Of a DNA stretch of 64,000 nt, positions 50,484 to 59,978 are shown one piece after another. Every line of letters begins with the position of its first letter. Positions within the stretch are counted from its first letter, which is position 1. The notes below the pieces were generated by a model that saw only the letters and a program-made list of their open reading frames with translations, searched no databases and was not told the origin of the DNA. The DNA lies in the NCBI GenBank assembly GCA_022841475.1, contig JALHRJ010000003.1, positions 1 through 64,000 of the forward strand. The letters run 5' to 3'. The DNA comes from Cyclobacteriaceae bacterium (GTDB taxonomy: Bacteria > Bacteroidota > Bacteroidia > Cytophagales > Cyclobacteriaceae). A program made the translations under genes and the position numbers.

Positions 50484-51588
50484 AAAACCTTACAAGAAGA
50501 TTAAGCGTGTGCTGCATGGAAAAAGATGACCTTATTTTTTCCTTTGCCAAGGTACCTATTGATTCACGCTTTGGCGAATTTTTTGCCAATTCCAAAAAAA
50601 GGCCGGCAGTTTGCACTGGATCGTGTGAATAATTAACCATGCCGCCACCCTGTTCAAATAATTCAACCACATTGCCTACGGGGTTAGCTATTACAGGCAA
50701 CCCATAGGCCATTGCTTCCAACACGACATTAGGCATTCCCTCATAGTCACTCAGCAGGGCGGTGCAATCAAAAGCCTGGTAATAATCATTTACATTGTTC
50801 AATATGCCCAGAAAGATAATCTGATCTGCCATTTTCGAAGACCGCGCGTACTTTTCCATTTTAACGTATAAGGGTCCATCACCAATAAAACAAACTTTTA
50901 ACTGCTTACCAAGATGATGATGTAACTCTTCCATTACCTGCATAAAGTATTTCTGTCCTTTGTGTTCAGCAAATCGACTAATATACCCAATCACAAAATC
51001 TTCCGCTTTCCAAACGTGTTTTTCCCGGGTGCGGCTACGAACCAATGGATCAATCAGTGGAATTTCAATGCCATTGGGAATCACCGGAATTTTTCTTTCA
51101 GGATACCTCATCATGTGGGCAAGATACCTGACCACCTCTACGGAATTACCGCTGTAGTGGACACCTATTATTCTCAAGAAATGAAATTGCAATCTCCTTC
51201 TTAGCAAATCCCATCCGGTTAAGGGATAACAGTTCCGCTCCGTAACCATAAACCGGGCTTTCGAAAAAAAAAGTGTAGCCAACCACTGTTGAAAAATGGA
51301 AAAATTTACCTGGGAATGAACAACTATTGGGTTTTGCTTACGGATTAATTTACCCAACTGCAATAATGCCCCAAGGTTTCTTTGCCAACCTGTTGGTGCC
51401 GCCAATACCAGGATATCTTCCTGGGTCACCTCCTGTAAAAAAATCCCGCTACGTTTACTGAGACAAATAATAACAGGCTCAAATCTATGCTCCTTCTTGC
51501 CCGTAATGGAAACCTTACTTACAAATCTCTCCAGGCCGCCCGCCTCCAATGAACCTGTCAAATAAACAATGCGAGAATCAAAGGCCAT
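50470..51588 (-). CDS. Glycosyltransferase family 4
   Basis: The ATG at 51588 gives MAFDSRIVYLTGSLEAGGLE, with the typical EAGGLERFV donor-side loop, whereas a longer frame to 51660 would cross into the FkbM gene. The C-terminal domain contains FVIGYISRFAEHKGQKYF, CFIGDGPLYVKM and YEGMPNVVLEAMAYGLPVI. It overlaps the O-antigen ligase gene by 14 bases and the methyltransferase by 11. Confidence 0.88.
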   Translation of the reverse strand: MAFDSRIVYLTGSLEAGGLERFVSKVSITGKKEHRFEPVIICLSKRSGIFLQEVTQEDILVLAAPTGWQRNLGALLQLGKLIRKQNPIVVHSQVNFSIFQQWLATLFFSKARFMVTERNCYPLTGWDLLRRRLQFHFLRIIGVHYSGNSVEVVRYLAHMMRYPERKIPVIPNGIEIPLIDPLVRSRTREKHVWKAEDFVIGYISRFAEHKGQKYFMQVMEELHHHLGKQLKVCFIGDGPLYVKMEKYARSSKMADQIIFLGILNNVNDYYQAFDCTALLSDYEGMPNVVLEAMAYGLPVIANPVGNVVELFEQGGGMVNYSHDPVQTAGLFLELAKNSPKRESIGTLAKEKIRSSFSMQHTLNLLVRFYGTR

Positions 51589-52390
51589 GAAGATCCAAAG
51601 AATCAAAATTTGTGGGAGAATATTTTTCTTGAGGTTGCAGCAAAACATGACAGCGACCACGTTCTTTCAAAACATCTGTAGTTTCGATTGGAAGACCGGT
51701 CCTTAAATAAATCATTTGGTATTTTAAAGGTTTTATAACCTTCAATATATCATTAGCATTCTCAAATAATTTCTTTGGGCCAAAATCATGCAGTTCAATA
51801 AATACATCAGGTCGATAATTCTGAAGAATTTCTGACATACCAGCTACAGCAATATTTTCAGCGCCCTCAATATCCATTTTTATGAAGTCAGGATAAGCTC
51901 CGGAAGCCTTGGCATAATCGTCCAGTGAAATGGTAGATTTATGTATTTCAACAACATGACCCAACCTACCTTTAACTATTGATGCTCCACCAGAACTCCC
52001 TTCCCAATAAAAGGGGATAGTGTATCCGGCTCGATCCGCAACAAGAGTATTAATCACACGAATAGATTTACCAAAGCCATTTAAAAGTACATTATGATTG
52101 ATAATGTTAACTGCTGCCTCAGAAGCTTCAAATGCGTGGATGGAGATACCTGGTGCGCCAGAGGCCAACAATAAAGAAATCATTCCGTGGTTTGCACCCA
52201 CATCATAAACACATTGTTTGTCTTTAGCCAAGGCTAACAAAATTTTGTAGTCCCTGTCTGCTTCTACTGATCTAAGGTTATAATCCACCAATAATTTATG
52301 GTCCAAAATTTCTAAGGTAAATTTATTCTGGATCCCCCCCAGCGTAACGAGATACTTCTTGATGTTTGCCAGTTGTTTCTTGATTTTCAT
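51578..52390 (-). CDS. FkbM-family methyltransferase
   Basis: SAM-dependent methyltransferase of the FkbM type, usually an O-methyltransferase for sugars. The motif CVYDVGANHGMISLLLA binds SAM; ISIHAFEASEAAVNIINHN and PDFIKMDIEGAENIAVAGM follow, the latter being the FkbM hallmark. It starts inside the ATGA overlap with the next methyltransferase gene. Confidence 0.9.
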   Translation of the reverse strand: MKIKKQLANIKKYLVTLGGIQNKFTLEILDHKLLVDYNLRSVEADRDYKILLALAKDKQCVYDVGANHGMISLLLASGAPGISIHAFEASEAAVNIINHNVLLNGFGKSIRVINTLVADRAGYTIPFYWEGSSGGASIVKGRLGHVVEIHKSTISLDDYAKASGAYPDFIKMDIEGAENIAVAGMSEILQNYRPDVFIELHDFGPKKLFENANDILKVIKPLKYQMIYLRTGLPIETTDVLKERGRCHVLLQPQEKYSPTNFDSLDLHGL

Positions 52391-53253
52391 TTCTTTGCAT
52401 TAACTATTACCCTTTCACCCCCTAAATATAGTGTTCCGGCTATCATCGTCAGGTATCCCGCCAGCGCACGCAATCCCGTAGGCTTTATTGTATACTTTGT
52501 TGTAACAACAATCTCTTTAAATCCTGCTTTTCTCATCAAATCACGCATCGCTTTTCTTGAGAAAAAAGACAAGTGATGAATGGACCGAATATCTCGCTTG
52601 CGCTGATGAATGCGATTAAAAATTTTATCCCGCCAAAACCTGATATTATCGAACTGGTTAGGTACTTCAATCAGAATTACGCCACCTGGTTTCAACACCC
52701 TGAAAGCCTCTTTGGCCGATACCATGGGATCTGCCACATGCTCGAAAACATGATGGGAATGAACTATGTCAAAGTAATTATCTGCAAAGGGAAGCAGCTC
52801 AGCCGTACCCTGAATTAACGTAATACCCCGTTCCTGCGCAGCAGAAATTCCAGACATACCTGGCTCTACCCCTTCCGCTTTCATACCCAACTCCAATGCT
52901 GCTTGCACCATATAACCTGAAGAGGCGCCAATATCCAAGAATCTTAAGTGAGTAGATTCACCTCCCAAATGGGAAGCCAAATATCTGGCGCGCTTGCGAA
53001 AAAAATCAAGCCGGCCTTTTGTTACCGCCCCATAATTAGCCTCTTCGTAGCTATATGGCTTTAAGGCTTCAGGTACCGAACCACTAAACAAGGCACTTCT
53101 TTCAGAAGCATCCGGCCGAGGACTCATGAAAATAAAGTCACACTTCTTACATCGTTTAATTTCGAAAGGAGTTAATAAATTAAGATGTTGGGTTGCTTCC
53201 CGAAAGGATACTAAATTAGCACACTTACATAATGAACAAGCTATTTCTTCCAT
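52387..53253 (-). CDS. Zinc-ribbon class I methyltransferase
   Basis: The first 40 residues have a four-cysteine ribbon (CSLCKCANLV and CKKCDFIFMSPRP). The SAM domain has LRFLDIGASSGYMVQAALEL, EGVEPGMSGISAAQER, FDIVHSHHVFEHVADP and LKPGGVILIEVPNQFDN. Such zinc-ribbon methyltransferases are common in O-antigen clusters, where they modify nucleotide sugars or the terminal sugar. The C-terminus is hydrophobic (LAGYLTMIAGTLYLGG), suggesting membrane association. Confidence 0.86.
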   Translation of the reverse strand: MEEIACSLCKCANLVSFREATQHLNLLTPFEIKRCKKCDFIFMSPRPDASERSALFSGSVPEALKPYSYEEANYGAVTKGRLDFFRKRARYLASHLGGESTHLRFLDIGASSGYMVQAALELGMKAEGVEPGMSGISAAQERGITLIQGTAELLPFADNYFDIVHSHHVFEHVADPMVSAKEAFRVLKPGGVILIEVPNQFDNIRFWRDKIFNRIHQRKRDIRSIHHLSFFSRKAMRDLMRKAGFKEIVVTTKYTIKPTGLRALAGYLTMIAGTLYLGGERVIVNAKK

Positions 53254-53296
53254 TCACTTTTCTATATCTGACTACAAAAATAAATAAACTCAACCC

Positions 53297-54364
53297 TTAC
53301 CACGTTTTTGCATCTTCAATCTTTTCCCGCACACGCGATTTTTCGCTGATGCCATAAAGAGTGAGCAATTCATCAACAATTACTTCAACGTTATGGTAAC
53401 GTGAAGCATATTCCATTGATTGTTTTCCAATTCTCATTCTCATATCGGGATTCATAATCAATTCCTCCAATACCAAGTCAAGATTTTCGGGTGATCCGTG
53501 GAGAATAGGTAAATCGGGACGATGCCTTCTTAGCTCTTCTGAAATGTTGCATACCACGGGTTTACCCAGCGCCATTAATTCAACCGACACTTTTCCGTGC
53601 CACCCATACAACACCTGGTCAATGCCGATATCGCTTAGTTCGTACAGTTCTTTTATTTTATGGTGTGGTAAGTTCTCCGCCATGATCAACTCCACCGGCA
53701 ATCCTCTTGCTTTCAACCGGGCTACGGCCTCCTCAATAAAATCTGTTCCCTTCTTCCGCCTGCTGGATGGGGCATGAACAATACGGATGATCCCATCTTG
53801 CTCCGACAGAGGTCTGCGGGTAGATGACCAGTATTGCATGTCAATGACTTGTGGGGACAGGATGGCAGCCGGAACAACTTCAAAAAGATCGGGTTCAGAG
53901 ACGAGTACCACATCCGCGTACTTTAACCATTTCCGCAGTTTTTTCTGCTGGTCAGGTCTGCTCAGGGGTGGTTTCGCCAAGGTCACGCCTCGGTTCCTTT
54001 CACGCAGGTAATCAAAATGGCTGATGTCAACCACATCCAGGCCCCGAAAATGCACGACAATTTTTTTTCCCAACAATTTCAGAAGCGGCAGATCCAGTAA
54101 ATGAAAACGCCACCAACTCCACAAACTTACGCCCCAAAAAAAATGAAAAACATCGTAATGTTTTAGCGCCCATAGGAAAAATAAAAACCGGTCGAGATTT
54201 GCCTTCCATCCTTTACCGGCCAGCATGATGTCATTTTGGTACCCTCTGAAGTCATCGTTAAAGGCGGCTGCTGAAGCCTGCAACCAACGCCTCCGAAAGG
54301 CTTCCGCCAATAATTGCATTTGCCCTCCTATTTCATGGCCCGCTATAAGAATGCGATGGTTCAT
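53297..54364 (-). CDS. Glycosyltransferase (GT-B), family 4-like
   Basis: Opening HRILIAGHEIGGQMQLLAEA is GT-B-like, and ALKHYDVFHFFWGVSLWSW resembles N-terminal domains of capsule enzymes. The C-terminal domain has IVHAPSSRRKKGTDFIEEA, LYELSDIGIDQVLYGWHG and VSVELMALGKPVVCN. Acidic residues expected for the EX7E motif are replaced by VSVEL...GKP, so it is a divergent member. The gap of 43 bases to the next upstream gene is the largest in this block. Confidence 0.75.
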   Translation of the reverse strand: MNHRILIAGHEIGGQMQLLAEAFRRRWLQASAAAFNDDFRGYQNDIMLAGKGWKANLDRFLFFLWALKHYDVFHFFWGVSLWSWWRFHLLDLPLLKLLGKKIVVHFRGLDVVDISHFDYLRERNRGVTLAKPPLSRPDQQKKLRKWLKYADVVLVSEPDLFEVVPAAILSPQVIDMQYWSSTRRPLSEQDGIIRIVHAPSSRRKKGTDFIEEAVARLKARGLPVELIMAENLPHHKIKELYELSDIGIDQVLYGWHGKVSVELMALGKPVVCNISEELRRHRPDLPILHGSPENLDLVLEELIMNPDMRMRIGKQSMEYASRYHNVEVIVDELLTLYGISEKSRVREKIEDAKTW

Positions 54365-54367
54365 AAA

Positions 54368-55561
54368 TTATATGCTTGCAATGGACTTATATCGTTCAAT
54401 CATTTCGCCTATCCATTTCCCTTCGTCAAATTCCCTGATCATTTTCTGACGCGCATAATTACCCATTTTCATTCGAATATTCGGGTCTTTCAAAGTTAAT
54501 ATCTTATCAACCATTCCATGTAAGGATCCAAACGGAACAATGAAGCCGCTCACTTCATTTTCAATAATTTCACCTGCCCCTTCGCACTCAAACGCCACAA
54601 TGGGCAAACCACCTGCAGCCGCTTCTACCAGGCTATTTGGCAGTCCTTCTGCCGCACTTGTGGATACATAAATATCAGCGGATTGAAGACTGGAAATTAC
54701 GGCATCTTCAGGCTTTTGTCCTTCAAAAATAATATGCTGCTCTATGCCAAGCCGATACGCCCAATATCGCAAGGCAGTCTCGTCAGCACCCGTGCCAATA
54801 ATCGTTAGTTTAACTGAGTGACCTTGATCAACCAAGGCTTTAATAACTTGCAGTTGAAAAATATATCCCTTTCGCCATATTAAGGCACCTACCGATATTA
54901 AGTGAATCATATTCGAATGCTCCTTCCTATTGGGTGCGGGAGTAAAACGCAAAACGTCAATTCCATTGTAGTTAACAAATAACTTTTCTGGTTTAGCTCC
55001 CAGGCTTATACACCGCTTACGCATATCTTCCGATACACAATGAATATAATCGGCCTTCTCAAAGTTTTGCATTATTAGTTCCGCGGATTCCTTTTTTGAT
55101 GAATGAACTGTTAATTGACTGCCCCGGACACTAACGATTATGGGTACTTGTGAATAATACCTTCTGAATAAATTAAAGCGATAGGCAGGCATTAACCACT
55201 GTGAATGGATAACCGCGATAGCCGTTTGTCCTACTAGTTGAGACTCTTCAATAATTGTACGCCAACCTATAGTGCCAAAATCCGCTTTGCCTGATATTAA
55301 AAGACCGGAAAGGAAGCGCCATTGGGATAAGAATTTAAGAATCACTTTAAGCCTTTCAAATATATTTCCCTTTAGTCTATGGTAGTGAACGTGCCGACCC
55401 GAAGAAAATTGATTTTGTAAACTTACCCCGCGTTCAACTATAACTGTGCCAACTCCGTTAGTGTTTAAACCAATTAACCTTCTTCGAATGAAGGTTGGAA
55501 CAGGCTTTCCAACGCCAATGAATAAAATTTCATTTTTGCTATCCCCCATTGATAATTTCAA
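54368..55561 (-). CDS. Glycosyltransferase family 4
   Basis: GT-B enzyme: ILFIGVGKPVPTFIRRRLIG in the N-terminal domain. The second domain has IHLISVGALIWRKGYIFQL, LTIIGTGADETALRYWAY, EGQKPEDAVISSLQSADIYV and SAAEGLPNSLVEAAAGGLPI. The start may be at the second Met (MGDSKNEI). The gene lies 3 bases before the next gene downstream. Confidence 0.88.
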   Translation of the reverse strand: MKLSMGDSKNEILFIGVGKPVPTFIRRRLIGLNTNGVGTVIVERGVSLQNQFSSGRHVHYHRLKGNIFERLKVILKFLSQWRFLSGLLISGKADFGTIGWRTIIEESQLVGQTAIAVIHSQWLMPAYRFNLFRRYYSQVPIIVSVRGSQLTVHSSKKESAELIMQNFEKADYIHCVSEDMRKRCISLGAKPEKLFVNYNGIDVLRFTPAPNRKEHSNMIHLISVGALIWRKGYIFQLQVIKALVDQGHSVKLTIIGTGADETALRYWAYRLGIEQHIIFEGQKPEDAVISSLQSADIYVSTSAAEGLPNSLVEAAAGGLPIVAFECEGAGEIIENEVSGFIVPFGSLHGMVDKILTLKDPNIRMKMGNYARQKMIREFDEGKWIGEMIERYKSIASI

Positions 55562-55569
55562 TTATTCCT

Positions 55570-56790
55570 TTAGAGATAGTTTAAACTATTAAGCTTAGCC
55601 ACATAACTTTGCTGAGATTCAACCTTACCAAGGTATTCTAAATTACTATTCACAAGTTTTAACAGGCTTTCTGAATTCCTTACAAGTTCATCAATTCTAT
55701 TGATTAGGGCTTCATCTATCGATTTAAATAACAATGCATTAAAACCATCAGCCTCCATAAGTCTATACTCTTCTTGCTCTAGCAAGATTGGATATGCCCC
55801 GCAAGCAGTTGATTGCATAATACTACTGGATTGCATATCTCTGTTTGTCATTGCTGACACTGTAAAATCACTAAGCTGAGCGTATTTACCAAATTCCTCT
55901 AATGTAATTATCCGATCAATAAAGTGAAACTGGTGACGAATAGATTGGGGGAGCTCATTCCGGAAATCATTCAATAACTGATTACTGTCATAACCATTTA
56001 GTATTACAAAAAAACTATTGGGTATTTGAATTGCTAACTTTTTAAACAACTGTTTGATTATTGATGGGCCCCAGCCTTCAGCAAACCTTCGGCATGAGAA
56101 AAAAACAATAGCTTCAGAAGGTATGCCAAACCCAGTACGGATTCTTTCCTTATCCAATTTTGAAATAGTGTAAAAAAAAGTGCTGTCAACCTGAGGGTGA
56201 AGAAAAACTAATTTTGCAATAGGAATTTTATATTCTTCTTTCATGAAGCGGATTACACTGCGTCCAGCAGGTGCAACATACCTGGAGTTAGTCAGGCACT
56301 TCTTCATAAGGTAAAACCTTATGGGGCTAGAAACACCGTATACATTAACATCGCTACCCCACGGCTGGGCAACTATATTTTTCTTTGTTGATAAGATTGA
56401 ACAAAAGCCGTAGAAGTACACATTCAAGCAAATTACATAGTCAACATTTAAACGATTCAATATTCTCGAAAAGAATATCATGTTCGCAACAGGTCGGCTT
56501 AAATTTGGAAGCTGATAAAACAGCTTTAACTCCTTAAATTTAAACAGAAACAAGAAATGAATAGACGAGAAAAAAAGATCAGATAAATTTATTACCCTTG
56601 AAGCAAAATCAATTAACAGTCTACCAATTTTTCCAATAAAATCTCTAGACGAAACTACTTTTAGTCTCGCGTGGGTATAATTTGTGCTAACATCAATAAG
56701 ATAAACCTCTGTTTCTTCAGCTAAAAAGTGTTGTACCATTTGATGGAATATTCCATTTCTTGAATTTCCAAGTATAACCACCTTCTTCAT
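55570..56790 (-). CDS. Glycosyltransferase-like protein (GT-B)
   Basis: 406 residues. VVILGNSRNGIFHQMVQHFL starts a Rossmann-like domain, and AIVFFSCRRFAEGWGPSIIK together with FVILNGYDSNQLLNDF belongs to a GT4-like second domain. ESQSYVAKLN ends it. The nucleotide-sugar binding stretch is weaker than in the neighbours (TACGAYPILLEQEEY), so function is less certain. The start shares a base with the stop of the methyltransferase gene (TAATG). Confidence 0.7.
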   Translation of the reverse strand: MKKVVILGNSRNGIFHQMVQHFLAEETEVYLIDVSTNYTHARLKVVSSRDFIGKIGRLLIDFASRVINLSDLFFSSIHFLFLFKFKELKLFYQLPNLSRPVANMIFFSRILNRLNVDYVICLNVYFYGFCSILSTKKNIVAQPWGSDVNVYGVSSPIRFYLMKKCLTNSRYVAPAGRSVIRFMKEEYKIPIAKLVFLHPQVDSTFFYTISKLDKERIRTGFGIPSEAIVFFSCRRFAEGWGPSIIKQLFKKLAIQIPNSFFVILNGYDSNQLLNDFRNELPQSIRHQFHFIDRIITLEEFGKYAQLSDFTVSAMTNRDMQSSSIMQSTACGAYPILLEQEEYRLMEADGFNALLFKSIDEALINRIDELVRNSESLLKLVNSNLEYLGKVESQQSYVAKLNSLNYL

Positions 56791-57536
56791 TACTTACGAC
56801 CTTTCTCACACATTAGGAAAATACTTGAAGAAAGATCAGGATAGATGTGTCCTAATTCATAACACCCATTAAGATACTCTTTTGATATAATATCGGTTTG
56901 CAATAACCTATCCCACTGGAAGTTAGCGAGGGCTTTAAAGAATATACCAGATCGGTGCAATACATTTAGGCCAGCTGCCTTAGCATCCCTTTCAAGTGTA
57001 TCCAGGGTATAAGTGATCCTGTGTCCATGCTCCTTCTCGGCTGGTGTAATAGCGTTGTTATGACTTATAAGTCCCATCTTGACAGCAATCTGGCGAGATG
57101 GAGCATTCGCGTTGGGACATACCAAAAAGAACCGGCCCTGATCAGAAAGCCACTCTTCATTAATCCGCTTCATCACAGCAATAGGATCATCCAAATGTTC
57201 CAATACATGTGTTAAGACAATGTTATCGTACTTCCTTGGCAATGCAGCGTCCTCAAAAAGTGAGTGAATAAATTTCACTTTACTTCCAAAAAGGGACTTC
57301 GCCTGATCTATAGCTTCCGCGGAAGCTTCTACACAAGTAATATCTTCAAAATAAGGCAAAAGCCTTTTGGTGAAGTCACCCTTAAAACTTCCCAATTCCA
57401 GCATGCTCCCGGTCTTAAAAAAAGGCTCAAAGGATTTAACCATAAACGGATGCATCACATCAAAATCGAAATTGTATGCATACTTGTGGTCGGGGGTATC
57501 CCTCATCTCTTTATTGTAATCACGCTGAGTACTCAT
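56790..57536 (-). CDS. Class I SAM-dependent methyltransferase
   Basis: SAM motif SMLELGSFKGDFTKRLLPYF, then ITCVEASAEAIDQAKSLF, the NIVLTHVLEHLDDPIAVMKR segment and LSDQGRFFLVCPNANAPSRQ. The last region, TEKEHGHRITYTLDTLERD-like, fits sugar or lipid methyltransferases of O-antigen loci. It is complete at 248 residues. Confidence 0.85.
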   Translation of the reverse strand: MSTQRDYNKEMRDTPDHKYAYNFDFDVMHPFMVKSFEPFFKTGSMLELGSFKGDFTKRLLPYFEDITCVEASAEAIDQAKSLFGSKVKFIHSLFEDAALPRKYDNIVLTHVLEHLDDPIAVMKRINEEWLSDQGRFFLVCPNANAPSRQIAVKMGLISHNNAITPAEKEHGHRITYTLDTLERDAKAAGLNVLHRSGIFFKALANFQWDRLLQTDIISKEYLNGCYELGHIYPDLSSSIFLMCEKGRK

Positions 57537-57589
57537 AAAATATTTTTAATCTTTAATTAACAAAATTGCCAACACAGTTGACGCAGAAA

Positions 57590-58039
57590 TTAAACTAAAC
57601 TCAAATGCATGGTGATGTGTCCATCCATCTCGCTCATATCACTAAATCCAACTTTTCGATATAGTCGAATCGCTGGTTGATTGCCATCGGACACTTCCAG
57701 TACTAGCTTTTTATATTGTTGTGCTTGCACATAATCAATACATTGTTGAATCAACTCCTTGGCAATGCCTCTCCCAACAAAGGTAGGAAGTACACTCACA
57801 TTAGTAACAAAGGCCGTATGCTTATCTGGGGCATTCACGTAGGCTGCCACAAGACCGACAAGTTGATGATCCTGCCATGCCTCAAATTTGACGGCTTTAC
57901 TCACCAACTTTCGGCTGTAGCCATGGAGATCAACTCTGCTTGAAAGTTCTGGAAAAAAGTATTTATCACATAAAAGCAAGTGCTCATAAAGTTCCGCTTC
58001 GTTAGCTGTATTTTTCTTATAGACCAATGTAAAGTCCAT
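57590..58039 (-). CDS. GNAT-family N-acetyltransferase
   Basis: 149 residues with the acetyl-CoA motif VLPTFVGRGIAKELIQQCID and the V/T motif KLVLEVSDGNQPAIRLYRKV. It overlaps the propeller gene upstream by one base (TAATG). It could N-acetylate an amino sugar; the aminotransferase in this transcript is a possible partner. Confidence 0.85.
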   Translation of the reverse strand: MDFTLVYKKNTANEAELYEHLLLCDKYFFPELSSRVDLHGYSRKLVSKAVKFEAWQDHQLVGLVAAYVNAPDKHTAFVTNVSVLPTFVGRGIAKELIQQCIDYVQAQQYKKLVLEVSDGNQPAIRLYRKVGFSDMSEMDGHITMHLSLV

Positions 58040-58998
58040 TATCTTTCCAGTATTGCAAGACCAAAACCATACTTACCAAACTCATTTCCATTGTAAAGCA
58101 AGTATACTTTATTTTCGCATTGAAAAACGTGAGGATAACAAAGCATCTCCGAATCCCAATCACCTGGTGTCACATCAATCCCCACTAAGTCATCGTTTCT
58201 CTTCCAGTTTAGGAGGTCATCGGAAAAAGCATATCCAATGCGATAACCCCGCTCCATATTTTTCCGAAAGCCAGTAGCATGCCGGTAACAAAAATACATA
58301 TGGTATCTACCATCAAAATAGGTTACAGTTGGAAGTGCCTGACACTCGTCTTCATTTAACTTATCCGTCACAATCTGCTTGCCGACTCTCTCCCAGGTTA
58401 TCCCATCCTGCGATCTGGCATATGCAATTTTATAGACTCTATCCGGAGAACTCTCATTGGGAAACTTGGACCATTTAGTCCCATAGATGTACCACATATG
58501 AAATACATCATTGTACACCCTTACAAATGAGTCTCCTACCAAAAAGGGTTCGTGAAGCGCTGAACTAAAAATTGGGCCATCACCAACCTTTTGAAAACTG
58601 AGCCCTCCATCTTTGCTGATAGCCAAACCTGTCGATGTCTCAACAGAAACGGATACACGCCTGCTCCATCCACAGGTGTATGCATAAATCTCATTCTTGT
58701 ACTCTACCGGGCTTATTGGAAAAATACCATGTTCATCAAAAGTACCTAACGCCCCCAATTCAATTACGGGCTGATCAGCAACGTTAATGATTGATGTGAA
58801 GTCAGTTTTGAAATCAACAAATGAAATATGACTGAGAAATTTGCCATTCCTATCTTTTTTTCGAATAGAAAAGTAAACTCGCACACCATCTTTAATTGCT
58901 AGTACCTGGGGTGACTGGGCAAATCCAACAAAATCTTTAAAGGCCGAATGTGTTGTCGGGTCAAAAATTTTTCCAAGCTTCTTCCATTTCATAGTCAT
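58039..58998 (-). CDS. Five-bladed beta-propeller protein, GH32/43-like, first of two
   Basis: The 319-residue sequence repeats the pattern of furanosidase-type propellers: QSPQVLAIKDGVRVYFSIR, FDEHGIFPISPVEYKNEIYA, DGGLSFQKVGDGPIFSS, FHMWYIYGTKWSKF, DGITWERVGKQI and DECQALPTVTYFDGRYHMYF. Three acidic residues could form the GH32/43 active site, but clear catalytic assignment is not possible. There is no signal peptide, so it acts in the cytoplasm. It overlaps its paralogue by 4 bases. A role in processing or binding a sugar intermediate is inferred from the locus. Confidence 0.65.
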   Translation of the reverse strand: MTMKWKKLGKIFDPTTHSAFKDFVGFAQSPQVLAIKDGVRVYFSIRKKDRNGKFLSHISFVDFKTDFTSIINVADQPVIELGALGTFDEHGIFPISPVEYKNEIYAYTCGWSRRVSVSVETSTGLAISKDGGLSFQKVGDGPIFSSALHEPFLVGDSFVRVYNDVFHMWYIYGTKWSKFPNESSPDRVYKIAYARSQDGITWERVGKQIVTDKLNEDECQALPTVTYFDGRYHMYFCYRHATGFRKNMERGYRIGYAFSDDLLNWKRNDDLVGIDVTPGDWDSEMLCYPHVFQCENKVYLLYNGNEFGKYGFGLAILER

Positions 58999-59963
58999 CC
59001 GGTTTTAAACTCCCCTTCCAGTTTAGCCAATCCAAATCCATGCCTTCCAACTTGATTGCCAAGATATAGCATGTAAATGGAACCATCCAATTCAAACACA
59101 TGAGGATAACTTACCATTTCTGAATCCCAACCTTCATCCGAAATATCAATACCTGCTTTACTATCATCCCGCGTCCAACTCAAGCCATCTTTCGAAGATG
59201 CATAGCCAATTCTATATCCCCCTTCCTTACCACGGTAATTAAGACTGTAGCGATAACAAAAGAACATGTGATACATTCCGTTAAAATAGAATACATCAGG
59301 ACTCGCCTGGCACTCATCTTCTTCCAGCCTGACTGAAATAATATCATGGTCGAACTTTGTCCAATTCAAACCATCGTCTGATGTGGCCCTTCGAATCCTG
59401 TATACTGGCTCAGGCTTACCGTTATTGGGCAACCATTTCTTTCCGGCTATATAGAAAAGAACCCATTGATTATTAAAACGTCTAATCTTGGGCCCACTAA
59501 GAATGAAAGGCTCATTTGCTGAATACGACAACACAGGACCATCACCTTTTTTCTGAAAAGTCACACCGTTGTCAAGACTGACAGCACAGCCAATAGCGAC
59601 ATTAAAAGGAACTGACTCACACCGAGTCCAGCCACCGTAGTAGGCTACGACTTTATCCTGATCACGAATAACTGAAACTGGATAAGTACCGAACTCATCA
59701 AAAGTACCTAATGAACCCAGACTTAAAATTGGCTTCGATGCCAGATTTACAATTTGATTCAGATTCTTTCGGTTCAAATCCACAAAAGCAGAGTAGCTCA
59801 CATATTGGCCATTGGAATCTGCCGGGGGTCTACATGAAAAGTATACCCTGACAAAGTCAGGAAAAATCAGCACAGAAGGAGCTTGCGCAAATTCAGCTAA
59901 CCAATCTACTCCTGTTATTTCCAGGGGATTAAAAATTCTACCTATTTTTTGCCACTTGAACAT
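58995..59963 (-). CDS. Five-bladed beta-propeller protein, GH32/43-like, second of two
   Basis: 322 residues, clearly paralogous to the product of the adjacent gene: APSVLIFPDFVRVYFSCRP, FDEFGTYPVSVIRDQDKVVA, DNGVTFQKKGDGPVLSY, SDDGLNWTKFDHDI, DECQASPDVFYFNGMYHMFF and DDSKAGIDISDEGWDSEMV. Shared blades and shared short motifs (DECQA, YHMxFCYR, GWDSEM) suggest the same ligand type. No signal peptide. The two proteins may act as a heteromer. WbqC is encoded 15 bases upstream. Confidence 0.65.
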   Translation of the reverse strand: MFKWQKIGRIFNPLEITGVDWLAEFAQAPSVLIFPDFVRVYFSCRPPADSNGQYVSYSAFVDLNRKNLNQIVNLASKPILSLGSLGTFDEFGTYPVSVIRDQDKVVAYYGGWTRCESVPFNVAIGCAVSLDNGVTFQKKGDGPVLSYSANEPFILSGPKIRRFNNQWVLFYIAGKKWLPNNGKPEPVYRIRRATSDDGLNWTKFDHDIISVRLEEDECQASPDVFYFNGMYHMFFCYRYSLNYRGKEGGYRIGYASSKDGLSWTRDDSKAGIDISDEGWDSEMVSYPHVFELDGSIYMLYLGNQVGRHGFGLAKLEGEFKTG

Positions 59964-59978
59964 TTGAGATAAAATTTT

